DNA of 64,000 nucleotides from Solwaraspora sp. WMMD791 (lineage in GTDB: Bacteria; Actinomycetota; Actinomycetes; Mycobacteriales; Micromonosporaceae): NCBI RefSeq assembly GCF_029581195.1, contig NZ_CP120737.1, positions 6,239,001 through 6,303,000 of the forward strand. Direction: 5' to 3'. The notes under the pieces were generated by a model. It saw only the letters and a program-made list of their open reading frames with translations, had not been told where the DNA came from and ran no database searches. Position 1 is the first letter of the stretch; every line of letters starts with the position of its first letter. Shown here in pieces: positions 1-9,000 of this stretch. The position numbers were made by a program, and so were the translations under genes.

Positions 1-31
1 CCTCGCGTGGGCTGCTGTTGTGAGGAGCGCA

Positions 32-376
32 ATGACGGAGACCAGCATGGGTGGGGTGACGTACCAGGTCACGCCCGAGTACCTGGCGACGGCCGCGACC
101 AACGCCGAGACCACCGCGTCGGAACTTGCCGACCTGCTGGCCGGCATTCGCAGCTACGTGGTCAGTTTGGAGGCATCCTGGCAAGGTGTCGCCGCCAGTG
201 CCTTCCAACAGTTGATGCAGAATTACGACGTGTACGCGAAGATGCTCAACGATTCGCTCAACGGCATCGGTAGCGGCCTGCGGGGGACCTATGTCAATTA
301 CACCGACGCGGAGGAGCGGGTCCATCACAACATCGTCGACGTCGATCTGAACCTGCCGCCGGCCAACTTTTCCTAG
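32..376 (+). CDS. WXG100-family type VII secretion protein
   Basis: Small helical-hairpin protein of 114 residues, of the type exported by ESX-like systems as dimers. The hairpin turn is seen as S-W-Q-G near residue 48, and the C-terminal helix ends with Y-T-D-A-E, which fits the YxxxD/E export signal. The ATG at 32 is chosen because GAGGAG lies four bases upstream; a GTG at 20 would add four residues but would overlap that ribosome site. It is the first gene in the window and is followed by a second small protein 20 bp on and then by eccD. It is probably a secreted substrate or partner of its neighbour; which pairs with which is inference. Confidence 0.85.
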   Translation: MTETSMGGVTYQVTPEYLATAATNAETTASELADLLAGIRSYVVSLEASWQGVAASAFQQLMQNYDVYAKMLNDSLNGIGSGLRGTYVNYTDAEERVHHNIVDVDLNLPPANFS

Positions 377-396
377 TGATGTCGAGGGTGTGAAGA

Positions 397-708
397 ATGA
401 GTATCGACGATCAGCCGATCTATGTCGGCGAGGGTCTCGAGGCCGCAGGCGCGTGGCTCAACGGGCAGGCCGCCATCGCCGGCGGGGACCTGGACAACTT
501 GCGGGCCCTGCTGGCCCCGTTGCAGGAGACCTGGCTGAACAGCACCGCCGCCACCTATTTCACCGACATGCAGATGCAGTGGGACCTGGCGGCCGTCGGC
601 CTGTTCGGTCCCGAAGGTGTCCTCGGTCAGATCGCCGAGGTGATGGACGTCAACTGGATCAACTACGTGGAGGCGGAGACCGCCAACATCGAGACCTGGC
701 GGTCCTGA
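397..708 (+). CDS. WXG100-like small protein with W-L-N turn
   Basis: Predicted helical-hairpin protein of 103 residues. Its size, position and helix pattern match the WXG100 family, but the turn reads E-T-W-L-N, so the usual glycine is replaced by asparagine. The C-terminal helix has N-Y-V-E-A-E, matching the YxxxE export signal. It lies 20 bp after another WXG100 gene and its stop codon directly abuts the GTG start of eccD, so the three are likely co-transcribed. Probably the heterodimer partner of the preceding protein; the pairing is inference. Confidence 0.75.
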   Translation: MSIDDQPIYVGEGLEAAGAWLNGQAAIAGGDLDNLRALLAPLQETWLNSTAATYFTDMQMQWDLAAVGLFGPEGVLGQIAEVMDVNWINYVEAETANIETWRS

Positions 709-2118
709 GTGGCGCCGGTGACCAGTGAGGACCGCTGCCGGGTCACCGTGGTCGGCGCGCACCGCCGCGCCGACCTGATGCTGCCGTCCCGGGCAGCGAT
801 CGCCGAGTACGTACCGGGTCTGCTCGACCTTTGCGGTGTCGACCCGGCCGACGACACGTTCCCACCGGCCTGGTCGCTGGCCACCGGGACCGCCCGGGCG
901 TTTCCACCGTCCATGTCGCTGGTCGAAGCCGGCGTGACCGACGGTACGACGCTCTACCTGCGCGACGCGGCCGCTGGCGAACTCGACGACCCGGTGGTCA
1001 CCGACATCGAGGAGCTGGTGGCCGCAGCCAACCAGCGTGGCCTGCGCTGGGACGCCCGGGTCCGGGCGGTCGTGGCGTTGCTCGTCGGACTGGCCCTGGT
1101 GGTCGGTGGCCTGGCCGCCCTGGCCGCCCGGCCGGACCCGCCGCCAGTGGCCGGCGTCGTCGCACTCGGCATCGGGATCGGCTGTGCGCTGCTCGGCCGC
1201 CATGCGCTGCGTCGACGCTGGCCGCTGCCGGGACCGCTGATCGTCACACTGGGGCTGTCCGTAGGACCGTTCGTGGTGTTGGCGGTGGCGCTGCTGCCGC
1301 CGGCGCGTACCACCGTCGCCTCGCTGGTGGTCGGAGTCGCCATCGCTGCGGTGATCGGCGCGGTGGCCGCGCGGCTCGCCGTACCCGGGTTGGCGGCGAC
1401 ATTCGCCATGGCGACCTCCCTGTTGAGCCTGCCGGTAGCGGTCGGCCTGGCGTTGTCGGGGCTGGACGCGGCGCGCTCGGCGACCGTGGTGGCGTTGCTG
1501 GGGCTGATCGTGGTGTTCAGCGGGCCGCAGATCGCCGGGCACTTCGTGACGGCTGCCGCCCCGTCGTCGTCGGTCGATGCCGTCGCCGACGCCGAGAGCG
1601 TCACCGCTCTGGTCGACCAGGGACGGTGGCTGCTCACCGGCATCGTGGCCTTCGGCGGCCTGGCCGTGCTGGCCAGCGCGTACGTCTCGGCGTCGACGGA
1701 CGATCCGTACGCGATCGCTCTCGCCGCCGCGACCGGCGGCATCCTGGCACTACGCGCCGGGCAGTTCGCGGTCGTCGCCGTCGCCGCGACGGCCCTGACC
1801 GCCGCAGTGGCGACGCTGGTGTGCGTGGTGCTGCTCGCCGGCGGTCAGGTCGTCAGCTGGCTGGGCGGGCCCGGCCCGGTCCAACGCTGGGCCGGACCGC
1901 TGCTGCTCGTGCTGGTCGGCCTGGTGGCGGCGGCGACCGGGCTGGTCCGGTCGTTCCGGGCAGCCGAGGCGGTGGCCGACGACGCGGCGGGACTGCCCCG
2001 GCGGCGCTCCGGCGGCGTCGAGTTCGTCACGACGCTGCTGGTGCTCTGCTGCCCGCTGCTGGCCCTGGGCGTGTTCGGCGTCTTCGGCTTCCTGCTCGAC
2101 CTCGGCAGCCGGCTGTGA
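709..2118 (+). CDS. eccD: Type VII secretion integral membrane protein EccD
   Basis: Channel component of the ESX inner-membrane complex, 469 residues. The first ~85 residues form a soluble ubiquitin-like (YukD-like) domain, including C-R-V-T-V-V-G and the T-L-Y-L-R strand. From about residue 118 to the end the protein is a series of about eleven hydrophobic membrane segments with short loops and one charged cytoplasmic loop with R-R-R near residue 440. This domain order and length match EccD. The GTG start immediately follows the preceding stop. EccB, EccE and MycP are not in the window, so the rest of the core is presumably upstream of position 1. Confidence 0.9.
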   Translation: MAPVTSEDRCRVTVVGAHRRADLMLPSRAAIAEYVPGLLDLCGVDPADDTFPPAWSLATGTARAFPPSMSLVEAGVTDGTTLYLRDAAAGELDDPVVTDIEELVAAANQRGLRWDARVRAVVALLVGLALVVGGLAALAARPDPPPVAGVVALGIGIGCALLGRHALRRRWPLPGPLIVTLGLSVGPFVVLAVALLPPARTTVASLVVGVAIAAVIGAVAARLAVPGLAATFAMATSLLSLPVAVGLALSGLDAARSATVVALLGLIVVFSGPQIAGHFVTAAAPSSSVDAVADAESVTALVDQGRWLLTGIVAFGGLAVLASAYVSASTDDPYAIALAAATGGILALRAGQFAVVAVAATALTAAVATLVCVVLLAGGQVVSWLGGPGPVQRWAGPLLLVLVGLVAAATGLVRSFRAAEAVADDAAGLPRRRSGGVEFVTTLLVLCCPLLALGVFGVFGFLLDLGSRL

Positions 2119-2164
2119 CCAGGGTCGGGATGCCGAGCCGGACCCGGACCGGGGCGGGTGTCCG

Positions 2165-4573
2165 ATGGTGACGACGGCACGGGAGGTTCTACGGGTCGCG
2201 GCCAAGGGCTGGGGAGCACACCGCACCATCACGGCGGCGCTGCGCGCGGCGCCGCCGGGAGCGGTCGTGTCGGTGCGACCCGGCGACTACCCGGAGACGC
2301 TGGTGTTCGACCGGCCGGTGACCGTCGTCGCGGAGAAGGGCCGCGACACCGTGTTCGTGCGGCCGGCGACCGGCCCGGCGCTGCGGTGCACCACGGGCAC
2401 GGCGACCGTACGGGAGGTGAACCTGGTCGGTGCCGCTCGCGACGACACCGTGGTGGCCGTCGGTGGTGGTGCCGCCCTGCTGGAGAGCTGCCACCTCACC
2501 GGTGGCGGTGTCCACGTCGCCGGGGACGCCCGGCTGCACCTGCTGCGGTGCACGCTGCAGACGGCGCGTCGGGCCGCGCTGCAGGTCGGCGGCACCGCCG
2601 TGGCGACCGTGGAGGACTGCGTGGTCGAACGCTGCGCCGGACACGGCCTGGTCTTCACCGACCAGGCGCGGGCCACCGTGACCGGGACCCGGATCACCAA
2701 GGTACGCGGCGCTGGCATCACCGTGCGGGATGCCGCGTGCGGCACGGTCACCGGTGGCGACGTCAGCGGCTGCGCCGCCGGCGCGGTCGTCTGTGACGGC
2801 ACCGGCGACGTACGGCTGGCGGACTGCCACGTGCACGACGTCGCGGCGACCGGGGTGCTGGCCGGCGGGGCGGTGCGGCTGGTGCTCGACGGCTGCCGGC
2901 TGGTCGACATCGGCGGCACCGCGCTCGCCCTGCACACGACCGCGAGCGCCGAAATGACCGGCACGACGGTGACCCGTACGGCGGCCAACGGAATGCACGT
3001 GGTCGGCACGGCGTCGTTGACGGCCCGGGACTGCACCGTCAGCGCACCCCGCTACGCCGGCGTCTACCTGGGGGAGCAGGCGCAGGCCGAGTTGCACGAC
3101 ACCGAGGTGCGCGACGGCCACGAGCAGGGCGTCACGGTCGCCGGGGGCGCCTACCTGCGGGCCTGGCGGGTCCGGGTGCAGGGCACGCGGTTGGCCGGGA
3201 TCGACGTCGACGGCGGCGACGCCGAACTGCGCGACTGTACGGTGACCGCCGCCCACATCGGCCTCCGGTTGGCCACCCGGCACCGGCCGCTGGTGGAGGA
3301 CTGCGCGGTGGTCGACGCGTCGACCACCGGCATCGAGGTCGGCGCGGACAGCGGGGCGCTGTTGCACCGGGTCAGTGTGACCGGTTCCCGGGGCAGCGGG
3401 ATGACCGTCGGGCCCACCGCCCGACCCACGGTGCGCGCGCTGACCGTCGACCGGGCCGGGTACCACGCGCTGGACCTGCAGGAGGCGGCCGGCGGCCGGT
3501 TCGAGGAGTGCCGGTTCGGGCGGTCGGCGTACCCGGCGGTGCACTGCGGGCCCCGGACGGCACCCGAGTTGCTGCGGTGCCTGGTGCACGACGTGGCCGA
3601 GGGCCTGTCGCTGGCGCAGGACGCGACGCCGGTCTTCGACGACTGCCGTACGGAGAACGTGGCGACCGGTCCGCTGCCGGCCCCGGCCGACGCGGCACCG
3701 GCGGTCGACGGCACGGCGGACGGCGACGGCGACGGCGACGGTGGACAGTCCGGGGCGGACCTGTTGCCGGCGCTGCTGGCCGAGTTGGCCGAGCTGGTCG
3801 GCCTGGACCGGGTCAAGCGTGACGTCGGTTCCCTGGTGGACGTGTCGCGGATGGTGCAGCGGCGGCTCGCCGCCGGGCTGGCCGCGCCGCCGCTGAGCCG
3901 GCACCTGGTGTTCGCCGGCAACCCGGGCACCGGAAAGACGACGGTGGCCCGGCTGTACGGGCGGATCCTGCACGCCCTGGGCCTGCTGTCACGGGGGCAC
4001 CTGGTGGAGGCGGACCGGGCCGCGCTGGTCGGCGAGTACGTCGGGCACACCGGTCCGCGTACCCGGGCGATCTTCCAGCAGGCGCTCGGTGGGGTGCTCT
4101 TCATCGACGAGGCCTACTCGCTGGTGCCCGTCGGCCAACCGAGTGACTTCGGCCAGGAGGCGATCGCCACCCTGGTCAAGCTGATGGAGGAGCACCGCGA
4201 CGAGGTCGTGGTGATCGCGGCGGGCTACCCGTCGGACATGGGCCGGTTCATCGCCTCCAACCCCGGGCTGGCGTCGCGGTTCACCCGGGTGATCACCTTC
4301 GACGACTTCGACGCCGACGAACTGGTCCGCATCGTCGAGCAGCAGGCGACCCGGCATCAGTACCGGCTCGACGACGCGGCCCGGGCCGCCCTGCTGGAGC
4401 ACTTCGCCACGGTGGAACGGTCGGTGCACTTCGGCAACGGTCGGGACGCCCGGCAGCTGTTCCAACGGATGACCGAGCTGCACGCGACCCGCATCGCGCG
4501 GGTCGGGCAGCCGACCACCGACGAGTTGACCGGTATCCGGGTCGACGACCTGCCCTGGCTGGCGCCGTCATGA
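2165..4573 (+). CDS. Beta-helix / CbbX-type AAA+ ATPase fusion, EccA-like
   Basis: Protein of 802 residues in two parts. Residues ~20-500 are many short repeats rich in V, T, G, D and C (for example D-C-x-V and G-x-x-V-x-G spaced about 22 residues), the pattern of a right-handed parallel beta-helix. A D-G-D-G-rich linker near 520 leads to a CbbX/SpoVK-type AAA+ domain: Walker A G-N-P-G-T-G-K-T at 585-592 and Walker B V-L-F-I-D-E at 644-649. ESX EccA proteins share this ATPase but have a TPR N-terminus, so this is an EccA-like ATPase with a different recognition domain. It lies between eccD and the second WXG100 pair. A role in handling or releasing substrates is inferred. Confidence 0.8.
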   Translation: MVTTAREVLRVAAKGWGAHRTITAALRAAPPGAVVSVRPGDYPETLVFDRPVTVVAEKGRDTVFVRPATGPALRCTTGTATVREVNLVGAARDDTVVAVGGGAALLESCHLTGGGVHVAGDARLHLLRCTLQTARRAALQVGGTAVATVEDCVVERCAGHGLVFTDQARATVTGTRITKVRGAGITVRDAACGTVTGGDVSGCAAGAVVCDGTGDVRLADCHVHDVAATGVLAGGAVRLVLDGCRLVDIGGTALALHTTASAEMTGTTVTRTAANGMHVVGTASLTARDCTVSAPRYAGVYLGEQAQAELHDTEVRDGHEQGVTVAGGAYLRAWRVRVQGTRLAGIDVDGGDAELRDCTVTAAHIGLRLATRHRPLVEDCAVVDASTTGIEVGADSGALLHRVSVTGSRGSGMTVGPTARPTVRALTVDRAGYHALDLQEAAGGRFEECRFGRSAYPAVHCGPRTAPELLRCLVHDVAEGLSLAQDATPVFDDCRTENVATGPLPAPADAAPAVDGTADGDGDGDGGQSGADLLPALLAELAELVGLDRVKRDVGSLVDVSRMVQRRLAAGLAAPPLSRHLVFAGNPGTGKTTVARLYGRILHALGLLSRGHLVEADRAALVGEYVGHTGPRTRAIFQQALGGVLFIDEAYSLVPVGQPSDFGQEAIATLVKLMEEHRDEVVVIAAGYPSDMGRFIASNPGLASRFTRVITFDDFDADELVRIVEQQATRHQYRLDDAARAALLEHFATVERSVHFGNGRDARQLFQRMTELHATRIARVGQPTTDELTGIRVDDLPWLAPS

Positions 4574-4605
4574 GCCGGGCCGCCGCGGTCGTGGCCCGAC
4601 CTCGG

Positions 4606-5256
4606 TCAGCTGCCGCCGCCCGCCGGTGGGGCGGGGAACTCGCTGACCCGGTCCAGTTGGGCGTAGGTGCGTCCGGCGACGTTGACGGTGCCGATGTACT
4701 GGCCGATCAGCGCGACGGCGTTGGACAGCGACAGCAGCGCCCGCTGCTGGATGGGGTTCATCGTGTCTGCGAACTGTCGGGCGACGTCCTGGATCGGGGA
4801 GTCCTGCTCCTGCTCGACGATCCGGCCGCCGTTGCCGCCGATGACCGCCTGCGACTCGTAGGTCAGCACGGTGTCGACGTCCTGCTGGCCGTAGATCACC
4901 CCGCCGCTGATCGCGGCCCGGACCTGGGTGGCGAGCAGTTCGTACTGGATGACCATGGTGGACGTGCGGGCCAGCATCGACTCCAGCGAGTCCCGCATCT
5001 GGCCGAGCTGGACCCGGATCGCGTAGTCGCCGACCGGTTCCTCGGTGCCGTCGGTGGCGGTGTCGCCGGTGGCCGCCTCCGGTGCCGTGTTGAACGACGG
5101 CATGGACGCCGCGTCCCAGCGCATCGACAGGCTGGGGACGAGATGGCTCAGGTCGGCACCGGCGTCGGGATTGGCACCGCCGTCGCCGCCGCCGTCGTGC
5201 GAGGGACGCGGATGAAACGGCGTGGAGATCTCGCCTGGCATACGGCGAAGCATCAC
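4606..5256 (-). CDS. Hypothetical helical protein in type VII locus
   Basis: Not assigned to a named family. The 216-residue product has a flexible acidic, Gly/Pro-rich N-terminus (residues 1-70), then a mainly helical region with a long amphipathic segment (Q-L-G-Q-M-R-D-S-L-E) and an Ala/Leu-rich second half, ending in a Pro/Gly tail. It has no signal peptide or membrane segment. It is the only minus-strand gene between 1 and 27 kb, converging on the ATPase gene and diverging from a WXG100 gene. The start is uncertain: GTG at 5256, ATG at 5253 and ATG at 5241 are possible and none has a clear ribosome site. Its position suggests a type VII accessory or substrate protein. Confidence 0.65.
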   Translation of the reverse strand: MMLRRMPGEISTPFHPRPSHDGGGDGGANPDAGADLSHLVPSLSMRWDAASMPSFNTAPEAATGDTATDGTEEPVGDYAIRVQLGQMRDSLESMLARTSTMVIQYELLATQVRAAISGGVIYGQQDVDTVLTYESQAVIGGNGGRIVEQEQDSPIQDVARQFADTMNPIQQRALLSLSNAVALIGQYIGTVNVAGRTYAQLDRVSEFPAPPAGGGS

Positions 5257-5303
5257 ATAGGCGGATGTATCAGGTCAATAGCGCTTTCGTGGAGGTGTGT
5301 CGG

Positions 5304-5606
5304 ATGCCAGAGATGACGTTCGCGGAGTTCCGGGTCGCCCTCGGCGAGCTCCAGGCGGCGATCGGCACCGTCGCGGCGGAGAAGACCCGGATCGACACCG
5401 CGCTGGCGGCGATCGGTGCCCAGTTCGCCGTGATCGATGCCGCCTGGGACGGGCCGGCCAGCGACTCGTTCATGGAGCTCAAGACCTGGTACGACGGGGT
5501 TTCCACCGAACTGTCCAGTGTGCTTGGCGACATGATCGACCGGATGCGCACCGCCGAGAGCAACTACCGGGCCGCCGAGACGGAGAACCAGAACAATGCC
5601 TCCTGA
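5304..5606 (+). CDS. WXG100-family type VII secretion protein
   Basis: Exactly 100 residues when started at the ATG at 5304, which has GGAGG eight bases upstream; an in-frame ATG at 5265 lacks a comparable site. The hairpin turn is A-A-W-D-G near residue 49 and the C-terminal helix contains N-Y-R-A-A-E, matching the YxxxE export motif. The gene overlaps the next WXG100-like gene by 11 bp, so the two are likely translated together and form a heterodimer. The pair sits directly upstream of eccC, the usual place for EsxA/EsxB-type substrates. Confidence 0.88.
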   Translation: MPEMTFAEFRVALGELQAAIGTVAAEKTRIDTALAAIGAQFAVIDAAWDGPASDSFMELKTWYDGVSTELSSVLGDMIDRMRTAESNYRAAETENQNNAS

Positions 5607-6051
5607 GATCGACTACGACGAACTGCAGGGCACGATCGCCATCGACCTGGGTGCGGTCCAGGCGGCGGCGACCACCCTGCAGAACGAGAGCAACACCATC
5701 GCCACCGGCCTACGCAACATCAGCAGCACCATCAGCGGACTGCGCCTCGGCTGGGCCGGATCCACCGCCGAACAGGTCGAGGCGTTCAGCAACCGGTGGC
5801 TCGCGGTCGCCACCGCGCTGTTCGGCACCGAGTCCGCGCACGGCGACGACGACCTCGACGCCAACGACGGCGTCCTCAACGTCATGGTCTCCGGTCTACG
5901 GGCGATCACCAGCGGCTGGAGCGGCACCGAGGAGGAGATCAAGAAGATCTTCGACGACGCCCGGGCCGGGCTCAGTGCCAGCGGCGAGGGCGCACCGACC
6001 AGCACTGCGGCCGACGCCGTCACCGCCGTCAACCAGGTCTTCCCCGGATGA
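5596..6051 (+). CDS. WXG100-like protein, long form
   Basis: Protein of 151 residues, longer than the usual 100. The N-terminal half is a WXG hairpin with L-G-W-A-G near residue 55; a second helical stretch with S-G-W-S-G follows near residue 108, and the tail is rich in A, S and T. It overlaps the preceding WXG100 gene by 11 bp and ends in an ATGA overlap with eccC, so the three appear translationally coupled. No clear YxxxD/E tail is visible, consistent with the partner carrying the export signal. Confidence 0.8.
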   Translation: MPPEIDYDELQGTIAIDLGAVQAAATTLQNESNTIATGLRNISSTISGLRLGWAGSTAEQVEAFSNRWLAVATALFGTESAHGDDDLDANDGVLNVMVSGLRAITSGWSGTEEEIKKIFDDARAGLSASGEGAPTSTAADAVTAVNQVFPG

Positions 6052-9000
6052 CCGCGGTCTCGTTCCACCGGCCGGCCCGCGCCTGGCCACCGGAGGTGGC
6101 CGTCGAGAAGGTGCAGATCCCCGCCCCGCCCCAGCAGGCGCAGGACTCCTCCGCCCAGGCCTGGCTCTACCTGCTCCTGCCGCTGCTCAGCAGCGTCTCG
6201 ATGGGCGCCTACCTGGTCACCTTCGGCCGGATGTGGATGATCCTGCTGGGCGTCGGGTTCATCGTCGTCTCGGTCGGGGTCACCCTGCTCGTGCGCGGCC
6301 AGACCCAACGGCACGCCCGCCGGCAACGTGCCCGCCAACGCGCCCGCTATCAGCGGCACCTCACCGAGCTGCGGGCCCGTTCCCGCGAATCCGCTGTGGC
6401 TCAACGTGCCGCAGTCGCCTTCGCGCACCCGTCGCCGTACCGGCTCTGGTCCATCGCGGTCGGCCGCCGCCGGGTCTGGGAACGGCGGCCGACCGACCCC
6501 GACTTCCTGCACCTGCGCATCGGCACCGGCCGGGGCGACGCGGCACTGCGGTTGCAGCTCGCCGAGGCCAAGGATCCGACCGTCGACTACGACCGCTGGT
6601 CGCAGCGGGCCGCCCGACGCCTGGCGGCCGAAGCCGCCACCGTGCCCGGCCAACCCGCCTGGGTCGACCTGGCCCGGGTCGGCGTCCTCAGCGTCCTCGG
6701 CCCGACCGACCGCACCCGGGCCGCCGTGCGCGGCCTACTCACCCAGCTCGTCGTACTGCACGGCCCCGAAGAAGTACGCCTCGCGGTGCTCGCTGGCGAC
6801 GAAGCCGCGTGGGGGTGGACCAAGTGGTTGCCGCACTGCCGCGACGGGGCCGCCGTGCTCGTCTCGCTGCACCTCGACGGCCTCTCCGACCTGCTCGAAG
6901 CCCGCCTGGAGACGATCCGCGCCGACCGGGCCGAACGCGCCGGTGCGCTCGCCCTGCGCCGTGGCCAACCCGCCGAGCGGCACCTGGTGGTGGTGCTGGA
7001 CGGCTACGGACCACAGGCCGCCTTCGGTCGGCACCCGCTGGTCGAGACGATGCTCGCCGAATCCGGCCCCGAATCCGGCCTGCACGTGGTCTGCCTGGTC
7101 GCCCGGGAAGCCGACGAACCGGGCCGGGTCGACGCCCGGGCCCAACTGTCGACCGGCGGCGGCCTGACCCTGAGCAGCCGGACCGCCAACCTGGTCAGCG
7201 CCGTCAGCGACGCGGTGCCCGACGCCCCGGACGTCGCGCTCTGCGAGCAGACCGCCCGGGCGCTGACCCCGCTACGGGTCTTCGGCGACCGCGAACAGCT
7301 GCTGGCCCGCAGCGTCTCGCTGCCCGAGATGCTCGGCTGCCCGGAACTGAGCACCGTGGACCCGCCGGCGATGTGGCGGGCCGCCGACGACCCGGCCCTG
7401 CTGCGGGTGCCGATCGGCGTCACCGCCGACGGCGCCGACCTGGTGCTCGACCTGAAGGAGTCCGCCCAGGGCGGCGTCGGCCCGCACGGCCTGCTCGTCG
7501 GCGCCACCGGCTCCGGCAAGAGCGAACTGCTGCGTACGCTGGTTACCGGCCTGGCGCTGACCCACTCGCCGGAACACCTCGGCATGGTGCTGGTCGACTT
7601 CAAGGGCGGCGCGACCTTCGCCGGCGTCACCGGGCTGCCGCACGTCGCCGGCCTGATCACCAACCTCGCCGACGACACGGCCATGGTGGAACGCACCCGG
7701 CTGGCACTCATCGGCGAGCAGCAGCGCCGCCAGCAACTGCTGCGCGACGCCGGCAACGTCGACAACGTCCGCGAGTACCAGCTGCGCCGGGCGGCCGGCG
7801 GCACCGACCCGGCCGGGCGGCCCCTGGACCCGCTGCCGTACCTGATGATCGTCGTCGACGAGTTCGGCGAGCTGCTCACCCACCGCCCCGACTTCATCGC
7901 CCTGTTCGTGCAGATCGGCCGGCTCGGCCGCAGCCTCGGCATGCACCTGCTGCTGGCCAGCCAACGACTCGACGAAGGCAAACTGCGCGGGCTCGAATCC
8001 CACCTGTCGTACCGCATCGCGCTGCGGACCTTCAGCGCCACCGAGAGCCGGGCAGTGATCGGCACCCCCGACGCGTACCGGCTGCCGCCGATCCCCGGCT
8101 CGGCGTACTTCAAGGTCGGCGAGGCGGTCTACGAGCGCTTCCGGGTCGCCCACGTCTCCGCCCCATACCTGGCCGACGATCCGGACGCACCGGCGCCACG
8201 GGTCGTCGCGGTCGAACCGGTGCCGTTCGGGCTGCGTACCCCGGAGGACGCCAAACGGGCCGTCGCCGAAGCCGAGGCCGCCCAGCGCGACCCGGAGCCG
8301 GAGCCCACACCGGTGGCCGCGCCCGGTGCCGTCACCGAACTGCAGGTCATCGTCGAGCGGATCGTGCCGTACGGGCCGGCGGTGCACCAGGTGTGGCTGC
8401 CGCCGCTGCCGCCGGTCGTCGAACTCGACGCGCTCTTCGGCGAGCTCGTCCACGACCCGGTACGCGGCTACCACGCGCCCGGCTGGCCGCAGGGCCAGCT
8501 GCGGTTCCCGATCGGCGTGGTCGACCTGCCCGACCGGCAGGAACAACGGGTGATGGCGATGCGCATCGACGACGCCGGCGGGCACATCGCCGTCGTCGGC
8601 GCACCGCAGACCGGCAAGAGCACCCTGCTGCGCACCGCGATCCTCGCCGCGATGCTCTCGCACACCCCGGCCGAACTGCAGTTCACCGCGATCGACTTCG
8701 GCGGCGGCACCCTCGGGCCGCTGGCCGGCGCGCCGCACGTCACCGGCGTCGCGGTGCGCACCGACCCGGAGCGGGTCCGCCGCGCCCTCGCCGTCGCCCA
8801 CCAGCTGCTCGTCGCCCGGGAACGACTCTTCGCCGACCTCGGCATCGACAGCGTCGCCGAGTTCCGCCGCCGCCGCGACGCCGGCGAACTGCCGCCGGGC
8901 ACCGACGCCGCCGACCACGTCCTCGTCATCGACAACTGGGCGGCGCTGCGCGGCGCGGTCGACACCGCCGACGCCACCATCCTGGACATCTCCGCCCGTG

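Noticed and set aside
373-1542. Long minus-strand open frame opposite eccD
   Set aside because: Arg/Gln/His/Gly-rich composition with no family match; it mirrors a gene with clear EccD features. A usual high-GC shadow.
2189-3973. 594-codon minus-strand frame opposite the beta-helix ATPase gene
   Set aside because: Low-complexity Arg/Gly/Gln/Val product and no ribosome site; the plus strand has Walker motifs and correct codon bias.
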